Shown here: one piece after another, positions 35,918 through 48,200 of the stretch
How positions within the stretch are numbered: the first letter of the stretch is position 1
Layout: each line of letters begins with the position of its first letter
Assembly (NCBI GenBank): GCA_029962745.1
Contig: CM057167.1
Coordinates: 23,595,053-23,659,052, forward strand
Length of the DNA: 64,000 nucleotides
Source of the DNA: Echinometra lucunter
Taxonomy: Eukaryota > Echinodermata > Echinoidea > Camarodonta > Echinometridae
Direction of reading: 5' to 3'
Notes under the pieces: model-generated
What the model was told of the DNA's origin: nothing
Seen by the model: the letters and a program-made list of their open reading frames with translations, nothing else
Database searches by the model: none
Program-made: the position numbers and the translations under genes

Positions 35918-36110
35918 CCTCCTCCTCCTCCTCCTCCTCCTCCTCCTCCTCCTCCTCCTCCTCCTCCTCCTCCTCCTCCTCTTCTTCTTCTTCTTCTTCT
36001 TCTTCTTCTTCTTCTTCTTCTTCTTCTTCTTCTTCTTCTTCTTCTTCTTCTTCTTCCTCCTCCTCCTCCCCCTCCTCCTCCTCCTCCTCCTCCTCCTTCT
36101 TCTTCTTCCA
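35918..36110. repeat. (TCC)n/(TTC)n polypyrimidine tract
   Basis: About 190 bp of TCC then TTC then TCC triplets, with a second tract of the same type at 36205-36282. Strong triplex-forming potential. Poly-Ser, poly-Glu and poly-Arg frames over it are not genes. Confidence 0.95.
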
Positions 36111-36168
36111 TTGGAGTACATCCCTCTTAAAGAGTATTGTCATACTTAGTGCAGAAATGTGCGCGGTC

Positions 36169-36204
36169 GCAGGAACACGTGCAAAGAAGTGCACGTGTTC
36201 CTGC
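36169..36204. repeat. Perfect 15-bp hairpin between two polypyrimidine tracts
   Basis: The arms GCAGGAACACGTGCA and its exact inverse surround the loop AAGAAG. Both sides run into TCC repeats close by. Confidence 0.9.
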
Positions 36205-37960
36205 CTCCTCCTCCTCCTCCTCCTCCTCCTCCTCCTCCTCCTCCTCCTCCTCCTCCTCCTCCTCTTCTTCTTCTTCTTCCTTATAATTTTTGGAAATAAA
36301 ACCACCTTTGGTAGCCCCCCCCCCTTCTCTCTCATCTCTCTCTCTCTTTCCCTCCATCCATTGCCCTTCTCATCCTCTCTTCCTTTGTCTCCTCTCCTAT
36401 CTAATCTATTTAAAAGTGTGCCCCAAAATTGGATATCAGTTATATTCTTTCTCTTCCCTTCTTGACATTGGGCTTTCATACTGATGGATCTCTGAGAATG
36501 AATAAAATACACAAATATACCATTTTTCTTCATTATTCCCAGTTTCTTTTAATATCAACATCTGATTTTCAATCCATCTGTCTCATAATGATTTTATACC
36601 AGAAAGATAAATCTTTACATGCCTCTCATAATAAACAAAGAAAAAAAAAACACCTGTAACTATACATAGTTATATGCAATATTCCCACAAAACCCAGAGA
36701 AAACTGTATAATGGTGGTACATGTTACACGTTGTAAAAAAGTTCATTCTTAGGTAACAGGCGATATTCTCATAAATATTCAATGGTCCATTACTGAAAGT
36801 TACAACAAAAAGGGCAAATATAAATTTACACATTCAAAAGAGAGAAATAGAGACACAGTTTACGAAAGACTCCGCAATTTCCTCCTGCTATCCCAGATGT
36901 ATTGCGTAAAGGAGAGCCCATATTTAACTTGGATTCAAATGTAATCTATTCATATCATTTATAAATATAAATGCTTTTATAAAGTAAGCAAATATGATAC
37001 AAAATTACAAACACATATCATTAGGCCATCTTGCAACAATCACTGTGAATTGTTGTCTTATTGTGTACATTGTTTTTGAAAATCAATGGGAAAATGCTCA
37101 ACATCTTTTACATATCTGTATACACTACTAGTCATCGATTTCTTATAAGTACATGTACATTCTACCAACAAAATTGGAGTAAAAAGAATATCAGAATACA
37201 ATCCGTCAGGTTTTCTTTCAAACCAGATTTCCGTGTGAAATATCTCATAGTTATAGTACAAGGAATCTAATAAAATACAATCCCCAAAGCAGGATTATAC
37301 ATATAGGGCTCTATTCCTACCTGGTAAAAGCTACAGTTTCTGTTTAAACATACCATTTTCGAAGAAATGTCTGGAGAATACAAATTAGATTTAATTGTTT
37401 TCAATCATGTTTTTTTACTTGATGACTTAAATTTGAACTGATTATCCCTGGCCTTGGTCTGTCTTAATCATTATGTTTTGTGGAATAAAAATGGAATGCA
37501 TGTTTCACAATACTAAACATGATAATTGAATCACCACAAAAACAAAAAAAAATCCATTGACACTTCCAATCAACTTGTTTGGACAACTGTAAAATGCTTC
37601 ACATCTTCAAGAGGGGTCGGGGTTTGCACTGAGTTGCAGTTCTGATGAATTTAAAACTTTATAGGACTAATTCTATCAGTGTGGAGCTATCTAAACAGAA
37701 TTTATCAGAGGTTTGGGTTATGCTTACTATTACTCATCTTTGGGCTGCTTGAACCTTTATCTTGTTTTATTCCAATTTCTACAATATTGGAAACTTTAAT
37801 ACTTCCCCTCATGATTTCTTGCACACCTTGAATAAAATATTAAAAGACAAATCTATGCACTGATTTGAGAGAGAGAAAAAAATAGCACAATGCAGACCTA
37901 CATGTAGGACAGTCTGTCTACTACAGCTACTACTACTACTAATAATAACTAGATGAATCC

Positions 37961-38417
37961 TCGACCGCGCGCAGTCGAAATTTATGCCTCCGCCATTGCC
38001 AGGTCAGAAATATATGGCACATTCATGGTGATTTTTTTAAATTTTCATGTATACAATGACATCTTTGCCCTTGTGACCCCCAAATCTAATGACACCATCA
38101 TGAGACCTTCTATATGCATACATGAACCAAGTTTGAAGTTGATCCATCATATTGTTTTTGAGTTATCGCGAGAACGAACCATTTTTATGTACATAATGAC
38201 CTCTATGACCTTTGACCTTTGACCTTGAGACCCCAAAATCTAATCAGATCATTGTCCCTCCCATATGCATACACGAGCCAAGTTTCAAGTTGATCCGTCA
38301 AACGGTTCTTAAGTTATCGCGAGAACGAAAATGGGACGGACGGACGGACGGACGACCCGAAAACATAATGCCTCCGGCAACCACCTACGATGGGCGGAGG
38401 TGGGCGGAGGCATAAAA
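37961..38417. repeat. Dispersed repeat with two tandem halves and nuclear-receptor-like half-sites
   Basis: Two related halves (about 38030-38180 and 38180-38330) each carry CATGAACCAAGTTTGAAGTT / CACGAGCCAAGTTTCAAGTT, then AGTTATCGCGAGAACGAA. The ends hold ATGCCTCCG / inverse CGGAGGCAT and a GGAC tetramer run near 38335. Three TGACCT half-sites with one-base spacing lie at 38206-38225, with a fourth at 38197. Confidence 0.8.
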
Positions 38418-38494
38418 ATGATAATGGTAGCCTGTTGATAGCACAAACATGTATATCCTGCATCTAGTGCACTAGCATATCGGATCCTCATGTA

Positions 38495-38600
38495 ATATAC
38501 ACCCGGGTGGAGAGGGGCAAACACGGATTAATGTCTTGCCAAAAGCCGTTAGTGCCGGGCTTGCGATTCAAACCCTCAACCCTCTGGCAGAATGAAACAA
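38495..38600 (-). repeat. SINE fragment, family II
   Basis: ACCCGGGTGGAGAGGGGCAA followed by TTAATGTCTTGCCAAAAG and a reverse B box, GCGATTCAAACC. Relatives occur at 47690-47930 and 57150-57235. Confidence 0.65.
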
Positions 38601-39193
38601 CATACCAAGACACTTCCATGGCCTTACTGGACTTATCCACAGTATTAAACAAATATTCCTCATCTATTTAACATAGTGCCTCACAAGCATGTGTCATGAA
38701 ATAAAATCAGGCTCGTGGGAAACAATAGAACTAAGCCGTGCATCAAATTAAGTGTGGTTGCTTTTTACATCTTACTGCTAAAAGTGAATGTGCTTTTAGG
38801 TGTCAAAATTGATACTGTTTTGTACTTTTAAAGCTTTTATTTTTTGCATAATTATGAAGCCAAGACAAGAGTATAATCATTGCTCTTACATTTTCTTCAC
38901 TGTTCTAGTCCTAGAATACCCTAAGAACAAAAGTGACAACAAAAAGTATTTTCAATTTTACTGCCTACCTGCAGCATATCATTACATATATTGGCCTCTC
39001 TCTTGTAAAATCACCAATGAAAGATAACTTGGGCTTTCAACTTCAAACTATTTCCTTATTGCATTTCTCTTGTTAAGTACACACAACAAAATTATTGAAT
39101 ACAATACTCATGGTCCTTTTTTACATTACAATCAAAGAAACATATGTTTATAGCATAAGACTTGACTAGATTTTGCCAGTTTATTTACCTGGT

Positions 39194-39490
39194 GGGTGTT
39201 TCACAAAGACTAAGATTGACTAAAATCGCACTTAAGTATGGCTGGCCATTCATGCCACAGTTTGTTTTCACCATCGGTCTCTCAAGGGATGCGCAAATCA
39301 TGGTCACATATTCGCAGAATTTTCTTTTTTTGTTTTCTTCATCAATGAACTATAAAAAAATAGTTCATTTGCAAATATCCGACCATGATTTGCAAATCCT
39401 TTGAGAGATCTATGGCGAAAGAAAACAGTGGCATGAGTGGCCAGCAATAGTTAAGTGTGATTTGAGCCAGTCTTAGTTGTGAAACACCCC
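39194..39490. mobile_element. Long-arm foldback MITE, GGGTGTTTCACAAAG family
   Basis: The arms of about 120 bp run from GGGTGTTTCACAAAGACTAA to CATGGTC and back, nearly filling the 297-bp element, which ends in the inverse TTGTGAAACACCC. The centre contains a local ACTATAAAAAAATAGT hairpin. Confidence 0.85.
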
Positions 39491-42288
39491 CAGGCCTCAC
39501 AGGCCGACTGTAATAATCTGTACATCACTTTTCATGTATAGTGTATGTGTATCTAAAATACAGAAATAAATACCTCTAAATACAGTACAAGGGAAAATAC
39601 TTTACATATAAAGTATCAAATTGTATTAGTAAAAAATGCTTTATTAAAATTATTTCATACTTTTAAGTATGGAACATGGCATTAAACTGAAATGTTCAAT
39701 ATAATGAAGGAATTTTAAGGACAATGTTTCACCAACATGAATCATTTAAAATTGTCAACTTTTATTTTGTCTGTTTGGGCTAAAACAACAAGCAATACCC
39801 AATCACAAGTAAGGTATACTTGTTTCCTGATTAGTGATGTTGCATCAAGCAGCATTTTGGAATCAAGGAGGATTATGTTTTTTTTCACTACTATCAACCT
39901 CAAAAAAAAAAAACTGAGAGGGCTTCAGAATTTTCAGCAAAAGACTTTGATTTTGATGCTAAAAATCACTTTCTAAGCATTCTACATATTCACTGCAATG
40001 TTTTTGGCTTGCGTACTATGCATTTTTATTGATAGTGAAATAAATTAATTTCATGAAATAGTATCTACTAAAATTCCTGCTCATTGGTACAGACTAAATG
40101 CAAGTATCCTTACAGAGCAGCTACTCTCTTTCATTGAAATTGCCATAACAAAACAGCAAGAAAGCTAGAAATAATTAATTATCTGGAAAAAGATACATCT
40201 ACGCATTACGCATTTAACCTACATGAAAAGTCTTAATATACAAAGGGATAAGGCAGGGAACCATCGGAAAGAACATATATATGAAAAAAAGGAGAAAATA
40301 TTCAGAGCCTGTGCAAAATATTATGCATAAATGCATTTAAATCATAGAACAGATTAATTCTGTGAATATAATACCATTTTGTATGCATGTAACTAAGAAA
40401 TTACAAAAATAGAATCGAGAATATAATATGCTCACAACATATATCGCAAGAAACAATATGTAACACAATTCAACTTATAATATATATTTTTAATGAATGG
40501 AATTTTTTAAAAACATTGCAAATAATGATACATTTTGAGCTGAATGACTGCGGAATGCAGTTTGTTTCATACTGCGGAATGCAGCTCATTTCATACTGCC
40601 GAAAACATAACACCATAAAGAAATAGACTCTCGTGAAAGACGATTTTAAAGACATGATACGATGGAGCATTTGCGGAAGCATAAGTGAGTGTCATGCCCT
40701 TGAAATGTATCATGCCATTCTACAAAGAAAAATCAATCATCATTCTCAAAAGTACATGAAATCATTATTTTTTAAAAACACATGAAATTATTACTCTCCT
40801 AAAAACATGAAATTATTACTCTTGATAGCATACAAAATTATTATTCTAAATACAGCATTACATCATTTCTCTTTTTAAACTTAACTTTTTTCTGTTGAAA
40901 GGCTGAATGTCCATATGTCTATGTTTATCAGGACTTAACATCCTTAGAGGCAACACATACTGCATCATCATAATTAATATTTTTATCTGGATAGTAGACT
41001 TAATAACATGAAGCTACATTGTTGGACAGCTACTGGTCAAGAATAACTCCTTTTTTTTTTCTTTCCTGAAGGAATTATGGTCACCACTGACAAGGCTTTC
41101 CACATGGCCACTGCCCTGCAACCAATATCCGTTTAACAACTAATGTAAAATTGATATCATTCATAAATCCTGACAATTACTCATTCTTTGTTTCATATCC
41201 ACTTTTCAGTCTGACGATGAAAGCTTTACTGACTGAAAGTCTCTTGAGTCCTCTTGGAATGACCAAAGAGAGACACACGTGGTTTTCTTTCCTTATTGCT
41301 GAGATTCCATTGTGAAGAGCATGATGTGAAGTGTTCCGTATATTCCATTAAAGGAACATATGTAAACGTGCATTCCTTTTTTCGGCTACAGATAATAGTT
41401 GCAGTTGGTCTCTGAAATGTTCAGTGACCAAAGCCGAAATTGCGCGCCATCAACATCAAGGAGTGGACACAGGCATTTGGTCTCATCCGTTTAACAGAGC
41501 AACATCATTTCTACAAACCTCCAAGGTATACAACAGATGCATTCATATACATTTTAAAAACTTCTTTGTGCTCAAATAAAACTTTCTTGCAGATGCAAAC
41601 GCATTCTATCAGTCTCCAATCCACTGAGTTCCCTGGTTTCCGGAAGCTCTGCAACTTTTGATCAAAACTTTTCAAAGCAAAATAAAATCTTGAAATAATA
41701 ATGCTATGCCATAAGCAAAAAAATGTTCATTTGACAAGGTGAGGGTAGCTGGCAACTGCCCAAATCTGTGAAGTCCCACACACTTGGTGCCCTGTTGGTT
41801 CATGAACATGATGATACATTTAGTATTCCATTTAAACAACTCTTTGTGCTCCCCACACGTTTTAATTACGTGCAATGTGAGCAACTTGATTTAAATATAC
41901 CACAAATTGTCAGCATTTCCATATATGTCCTCAGGAAAATGAAATATGAATCAAGTGAAGCGTCGATACTGTCACAAAGCAAAGTTGTGTCTCAGCTCTA
42001 GTTTCAGTCCAACATGCTGAATTCCACCTGGTTCTAAAAAAATGCTGATGAAGAGACGTGAGTTGTGGCGTGGCTTTTCATCGCTCTACATCTAACGCCA
42101 ACATATCCACACACCGACTGCAGCCAGAGTCCAGCTTCAGTCCCACATGCCGAGTTCCTCAGTGATTCTACAAAAAGACGAAAAAGCCACATGCCACCTG
42201 TGGCCAAAATCCCTTTCTTCAGTCCCATATGCTGAATTCCGTGCAGATCTACAAGAAAAAAGTTCACAGGATGCCTCAGACCAAGGCC

Positions 42289-45200
42289 TCATGACTGGAA
42301 GATGTTGTCGAACTCTAATAAGACAAACTCCATGACCTGGTTCTGGTAGACGGTCGCCATGGTCATGTTCATGCTCTCCCGCTCAGGCCACATGAGGGTG
42401 GGACCGAAGACCGTGGCCAAGTTCTTGGCCGGCATGCGGTTGTGCTGGACGTTGTCCATGACCCTGTGGATGAACAATAGAGACGAAAGTTCTTTGAGTG
42501 AAAGCACATTTACTTTTACTCTATCTGCCCCTGTTTTCCTCTGTCTGCACCATCATTCTTTCTTCCTTTCCCTCCTCTCCTTTCTTCTCCTTTTCTAACC
42601 ACTCCCATCTCTCCTCTACCATACATTGTAGATTTTCCTTCTTTACTTCTGATGACATAGAATTTTTTTCTAAAGTCTACATGCACTCTTCCAGAATTTG
42701 CTCAGTTTAATCTTGTACAATTGATGCTTTATATTCTATTTTGACATACGGATTGATAATTGGTACTTGTTAATTTTGCATTTCTGATTCAGATAAACAA
42801 TAGAGAGCAAAGTTCTTTGAGTGAAAGCACTTTTACTTTTATCTGTCTCCCCCTGTTTATCTCTGTCTTTATATCATTCTTTCTTCCTTTCCCTCCTTTC
42901 CTCTCCTCTCTTCTTCCTCTTTTCTATCCACTCCCATCTCTCTCCTCACCATACTTTCTCCTTCTTTTACTTCTGATGACATAGAATTGATTTCTAGAGT
43001 CAATTTTTTCAAAATAATTCTAAACTCACCATTCCAGAAATTGCTCAATTAAATCTTGTACAATTGATGGTTTATGTTCTATTTTGACATACGGACTGAT
43101 AAATGGTACTGTACTTGTTAATTCTGCATTTCTGATTTCTAATTATATGTATTCTTTGATTTTATTCTTTAAACTGATTATTTCAGCCCCTTGGAATGCA
43201 TGATTGATACTTTTCATCATTATGAACCAGTTCAAATAATCAAATCTCACCTTTTGAGATGTGAAAAAAGAGTGAAGATGGTGTCCTGATTCACGCGAGG
43301 CATCTCACTAAACAGCGCTCGGAATGCCAAGATCTTCTGCTCAGCACTGGGTATTTGATCTGTGAAACAAAGGGATATTTAAAAAACATAAACTGACAAA
43401 TACTAGATAAATTTAGTTCTGCATGTGACTTGGAATCCATAAAGGCTCATTCGAATATTAAGGGGTAACCCCCACAGAAAACCCCCATGCCTTTTTTTTT
43501 TTTTTACCACGCCACTTATTCTGTCCTATTAACCCGTGACAGAGGTCCACATTTTGTGGTTTGGCCTAATATCTTTTGATGCAAAGCCCTAAAAATCATA
43601 CCAAATACATGAGCAGAAAGAGCAAAAAAAAAAATCTACATTTACTGTGCCCATTTTGGTTGTGTCAATATTTGTTGTTTGATGCTGAAAACTTTTCAAA
43701 GGAAAATAAGCATTAAAATCCTTAAATTGGCAATCTGATAGAAAGTTTAAAATCACCATTTTCGCCTGCAAATTGACAACTCATCATAATTTCTGTCAAT
43801 TTATATTCATTTCAGATACATGATGTTTTATAAGAAAAAATGTAGCAATGAAATAAAAATGTTGGTGTTGCCGATTTGAGAAAATAAAAGCTGATCAAAT
43901 TAGGCTTTAAATAATTCCTGTCACGAATGGGTTAATGCTCAAATAAAAGAGAGATGTGCCAAGAGTTGCGAATATAAACTTGTGAAGTCATATTTTGCGC
44001 TAACTTTATAAGAATTTGATTGGTCTACATCTTTTTGCTGCCAGGGGACAAGATAGATGCTTTTTGCCCCAATGGTTTCATTTTTTTTGCCCACTCATGT
44101 ACCATTCATTTATGTAGAAAAGAAAAAATGGGAGGTTTAATGTGGGTGTTTGGGGCTTTGAATGTGACCAAGCCTTTATGACTCGTTCTTATCTGCAGTG
44201 GTAAAAAAATGCAGTTTTTTGTAATATGGACGGCAAGTGGTTATGAATGACAAAACAAAGGTGCTATGTGTGTATTCACTTACATGTGATTTTATAAGAC
44301 ACAGCAGAACTGTGACCGGCAGTACCCTTAAAAACCCTTGCACTATTTTTTAACCCTAATTGTGCCAAGCTCATATCTCCCCTGGGCCACGTTTATTGCA
44401 GGGGATACTTCATGGTATGCATGAGTGAGCATGCGACAATGTACTTTGAAACACTAAGGAGGCTTGTGTATGTGGTTTTGGCATATTAACCCATTCGTGA
44501 CAGGAATTATTTAAAGCCTAATTTGATCAGCTTTTATTCTTCAAATTGGCAACATCGTCAATTTTATTTTATTGCTACATTTTATTTATAAAACGTCATG
44601 TATCAGAAATGAATATAAATTGACAGAAATTATGATGATAAGTCAAAAAGTTGCCAATTTGCAGGGGAAAATGGTGATTTTAAACTTTCTATCACATTGC
44701 CAATTTAAGGATTTTAATGCTTATTTTCCTTTAAAAAAATTTCAGCATCAAACAATGAATATTGATGCAACCAAAATGGGCACAGTTTGTGTAAAATTAT
44801 TTGCTCTTTCTGCTCATGTATTTGGTATGATTTTTAGGGCTTTGCATCAAAAGATATTAGGCCAAACCACAAAATGTGGACCTCTGTCACGAATGGGTTA
44901 AGGATTGAAAGCTGTTTACTACTGCACATGTGAAAAAGCCTGAATGGTCACAAAACGGACTGCTCTCAAAGGGCCTTCATATTTAGAACAAGACTCAAAA
45001 TAACTGAATATGAACTGAATTTGGATGCAACATATCTATGCAAAGCATTCATTAATACCAGATCACTGTTCTGTGCTTTTCACTGTTGGTGATTTCAAGC
45101 AAGATTTATTCATTTTGATCAAATTTCAAGGTTTCCAAAACCTCACAATAAAGTTATTCCTATCAACTAGATCATCAACCACTAAAAAAAAAAAAAAAAA

Positions 45201-48200
45201 AAAAAACCTGACAACATCTTTTGCAAAGAACATACCACCAGTACATCCCATCATCTTCAAGAATTAAACATACTTCACCCCCTAACCTCCAAAGCTACAA
45301 ATGAAAGTTAAACTTACTGATCGATGCTATAAACTTGTCAAAGGTTTTAAAGGTGAAGAGAGGTTCGGGAAGTTCTCTGAAGTAGAGCTTGAGGGCGCCT
45401 GTTATTACATGGATATCTTCCTTCCAGGGTGAAGTCTCTAGATCTACAGGTTTCTCTGCATGAAATAAGGACAATAAAAAAAATTGCTCATCAAAAATGT
45501 AAATGATATAACTAATAATAAATAACAATATTCCTACTGATGTAATGCACCAGTCTGCAAAATGATAATTACTTGTAATAATATTATGTAATATAAGAAA
45601 GTAATAATACAAATAATATTCCAACTAGTGCATACCTGCCAACCCTGACAGCCACGAAATAGTAACAAATTATTTTAAAAATTTCAAAAATAGGAACATT
45701 CCTAAATTTCCTATTCAATACTACAGACAAATTTGTACAGAAATAGGAACACATGGGTTAAAATGACAATGTCCTTTTCCCGAAAATAGGAATATTCCTA
45801 TTTAATAGGAACAGTTGGCAGGTATACTAGTGTAATACACCTGACTATAAAATTACATCAGTGAAAGAATATATTAAACAAGGTGTTTATACTTCCAAGG
45901 ATGTTGTGCTGGAGTAATATTGTGGACTGATGCATGATCATGGCCAAGACATGCTACCACTCCCTAGGGAGCATTTCAGCAAGGAACCGTTTCACAGAGA
46001 CACACAATAATGTCCCAAACATCATAAACGTTTACAACTTTATGGATCCAGTCAAGCACAAAAACCATTCGACATGAACACCTCCACATTGATATGGCAC
46101 ATAAGAAAAGTAGTCTTTACAAGCATGTGCTCTTGCAGAGGTTCTTACATGTATAGTACTGGTTTAGACGAAGAAAAACATGTTCTACATCTATTTTGAA
46201 AGAAACACAACATTGGGGTTTTCTACTGACAGCTACAGAGAGTTGTGACAGACTCAAAATCAATTGCAACTCTTTTTCAGATGGAGCCCCTATGCAAGTG
46301 GTTTTTTTTTAATACAGGTGTTTGCTGAAGGCAGGTTTCACTATATATTTGTGTGTGAATGTATACACACATATGTACCTTGATCAACTTGGAACCATAA
46401 TTTCTGTATACAGGGGAGGTTTCTGCTAACCTTGTGTATCCCATCACACTCAAGACCTTTCCTTGAGGGAGCGAGTTGGCTCAGTCGGTAAAGCGTCTGC
46501 CTTTCGAACCAAACGACAGTGGGTTCAAGTCCAGCCAAGGCAGATGACTGAAGCCTACGTTGTGTGTTATCGTGCCCCTCCCCTGTTTCATAGACGCAGG
46601 CTATGCTACAGTGGAAAGCACTCCGTTTGAAGAAGAGTCACCACCTTTGCATGATAAAGATCCCACTGCACTATTCGTATAAGAGTAGGGGGAAACCCCG
46701 GTGCATGTGGTCCAGCTGCACACCCCCAATCAGTGATATTGGGAGGAGAAACCTCAGAGTTACAGTGATTCAATTTGCTTTTCCCCTCCCAGGCACAGGT
46801 GACGCCAAAACAATAATAATAATAATAACACTGAGGCCCCGTAAAGCATTTACTATCCAAGTCTGGTTAGAAACAGGCAAATGGTTGCAAAGTTTTTCAA
46901 GTTTCATAAGTGTTACTGATGGACAGACGCCACTAAGGATCCCTTGGTCTCGCTCCACCTCGGTGGGTTGACAAAAAACCATTCTAAGGAAACTAGAAAA
47001 ACCATTCTAAGGAAACTAGAAAAGCGTCCTTTACAGACAAGTGGTCTTTCAATACAGGCCATTGCTAAAACAGGTTTCAATGTAAATGTACCTTGATCAA
47101 CGTGGAATCGTAATTTCTGCATGAGTGAGAGGTTTCCACTAACCCTGTAAATTCCATCACACTCCAGCACTCTTTTTGTCCATGTGTTTGATACAATGGT
47201 CTACAAACTACTTAAATAGCAAAACCTACATGTGTAAAGCCAAGCACACACCTTACGATCCGACTGGCTCACGACTGGTCCACGACTGAGTGAGAGGAGG
47301 TGAGTCGTGGGGCAGTTGTAAGCCTCGACACTGCACATCTTGTGATTCCAGACCCATCTGACTACTCTGACGTCATACCAATACTGCTGTCTGATTGGCT
47401 GGAAGAGATTGAGCCTGCGATCTCTTGCAATCCAGTCGTGAAGATTCGACATCCTTCCGACTGCCCTTCCGACTGGCCTCTGACTGGTCTCCAACTCACA
47501 ACTGACCAGAGCTGTGACGTCACATTTCCTCTCACTCAGTCGTGGACCAGTCGTGAGCCAGTCGGATTGTGCTGGGCTTAATACAAGGTCATTCACAGGA
47601 AACTAGAATAGAGGTTTTAATCAGCAGCTAATCTTAAAGTACAGGCTTCCAGAGGGAAAGAACTACAGTGAAGATTGAATATAAATAATAATAATAATAG
47701 TGGGTTCTTGTACGGTGCTCATGTCCGTCAGAACTGACGCTCCTGGCGCTCCACTGTTATTACCCTGGCTTTAGCTGCTTTAGGCGGCCATTAAGGCGCT
47801 CTAGTTCAAGGAAATTCTTCCTACCAGGTACCCATTTACTACACCTGGGTCGAGAGTGGCAATTGTATATTAATGTCTTGCCAAAAGACATTGCTGCAGT
47901 CCGGCAACGTATCCACTAGACCATGACACCATGCTAAGGGAAACAAGAAGAACATTTTTTACAGTAAGGTGTTTTTCCTCTACAGGTCAATGCTACAGCA
48001 GGCATACATACCTTGGTCAACTTGGAACCGTAACTTCTGTATGAGTGAGAGGTTTCCGCTAACCCTGTATATTCCGTCACACTCCAACCCTCTCTTGTCA
48101 ATGTACTTGATGCACTGGTTGACAAAGTTGGGAACTGTTGTCCTCTCCTTCTCGCAAAGCCTCCTGATGTCTTTGCCAAATACATTCTCCTCTGTCATGG

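Larger units (their letters stand above)
35375..42288. other. Intergenic stretch and ARHGAP 3' untranslated region
   Basis: Upstream of the 313-residue gene lie a poly-C run (35770-35806), long TCC/TTC tracts and a perfect hairpin. The part next to 42289 should be the 3' untranslated region of the ARHGAP gene; minus-strand AATAAA signals occur near 40025 and 39642, among others, so its end is uncertain. A dispersed repeat (37961-38417) and a MITE (39194-39490) lie here. No other exon was recognised. Confidence 0.55.

Noticed and set aside
35854..36533. Long poly-Ser, poly-Glu, poly-Arg and poly-Gly frames
   Set aside because: They are translations of TCC/TTC microsatellites in different frames.
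44572..44901. 109-codon frame on the plus strand
   Set aside because: It lies wholly inside a TTAA-flanked MITE and its counterpart in the inverted copy is broken; there is no known domain.
46913..47170. 85-codon frame with RhoGAP similarity as a separate gene
   Set aside because: It is a partial duplicate of the ARHGAP exon, frameshifted upstream and read through into the intron downstream.
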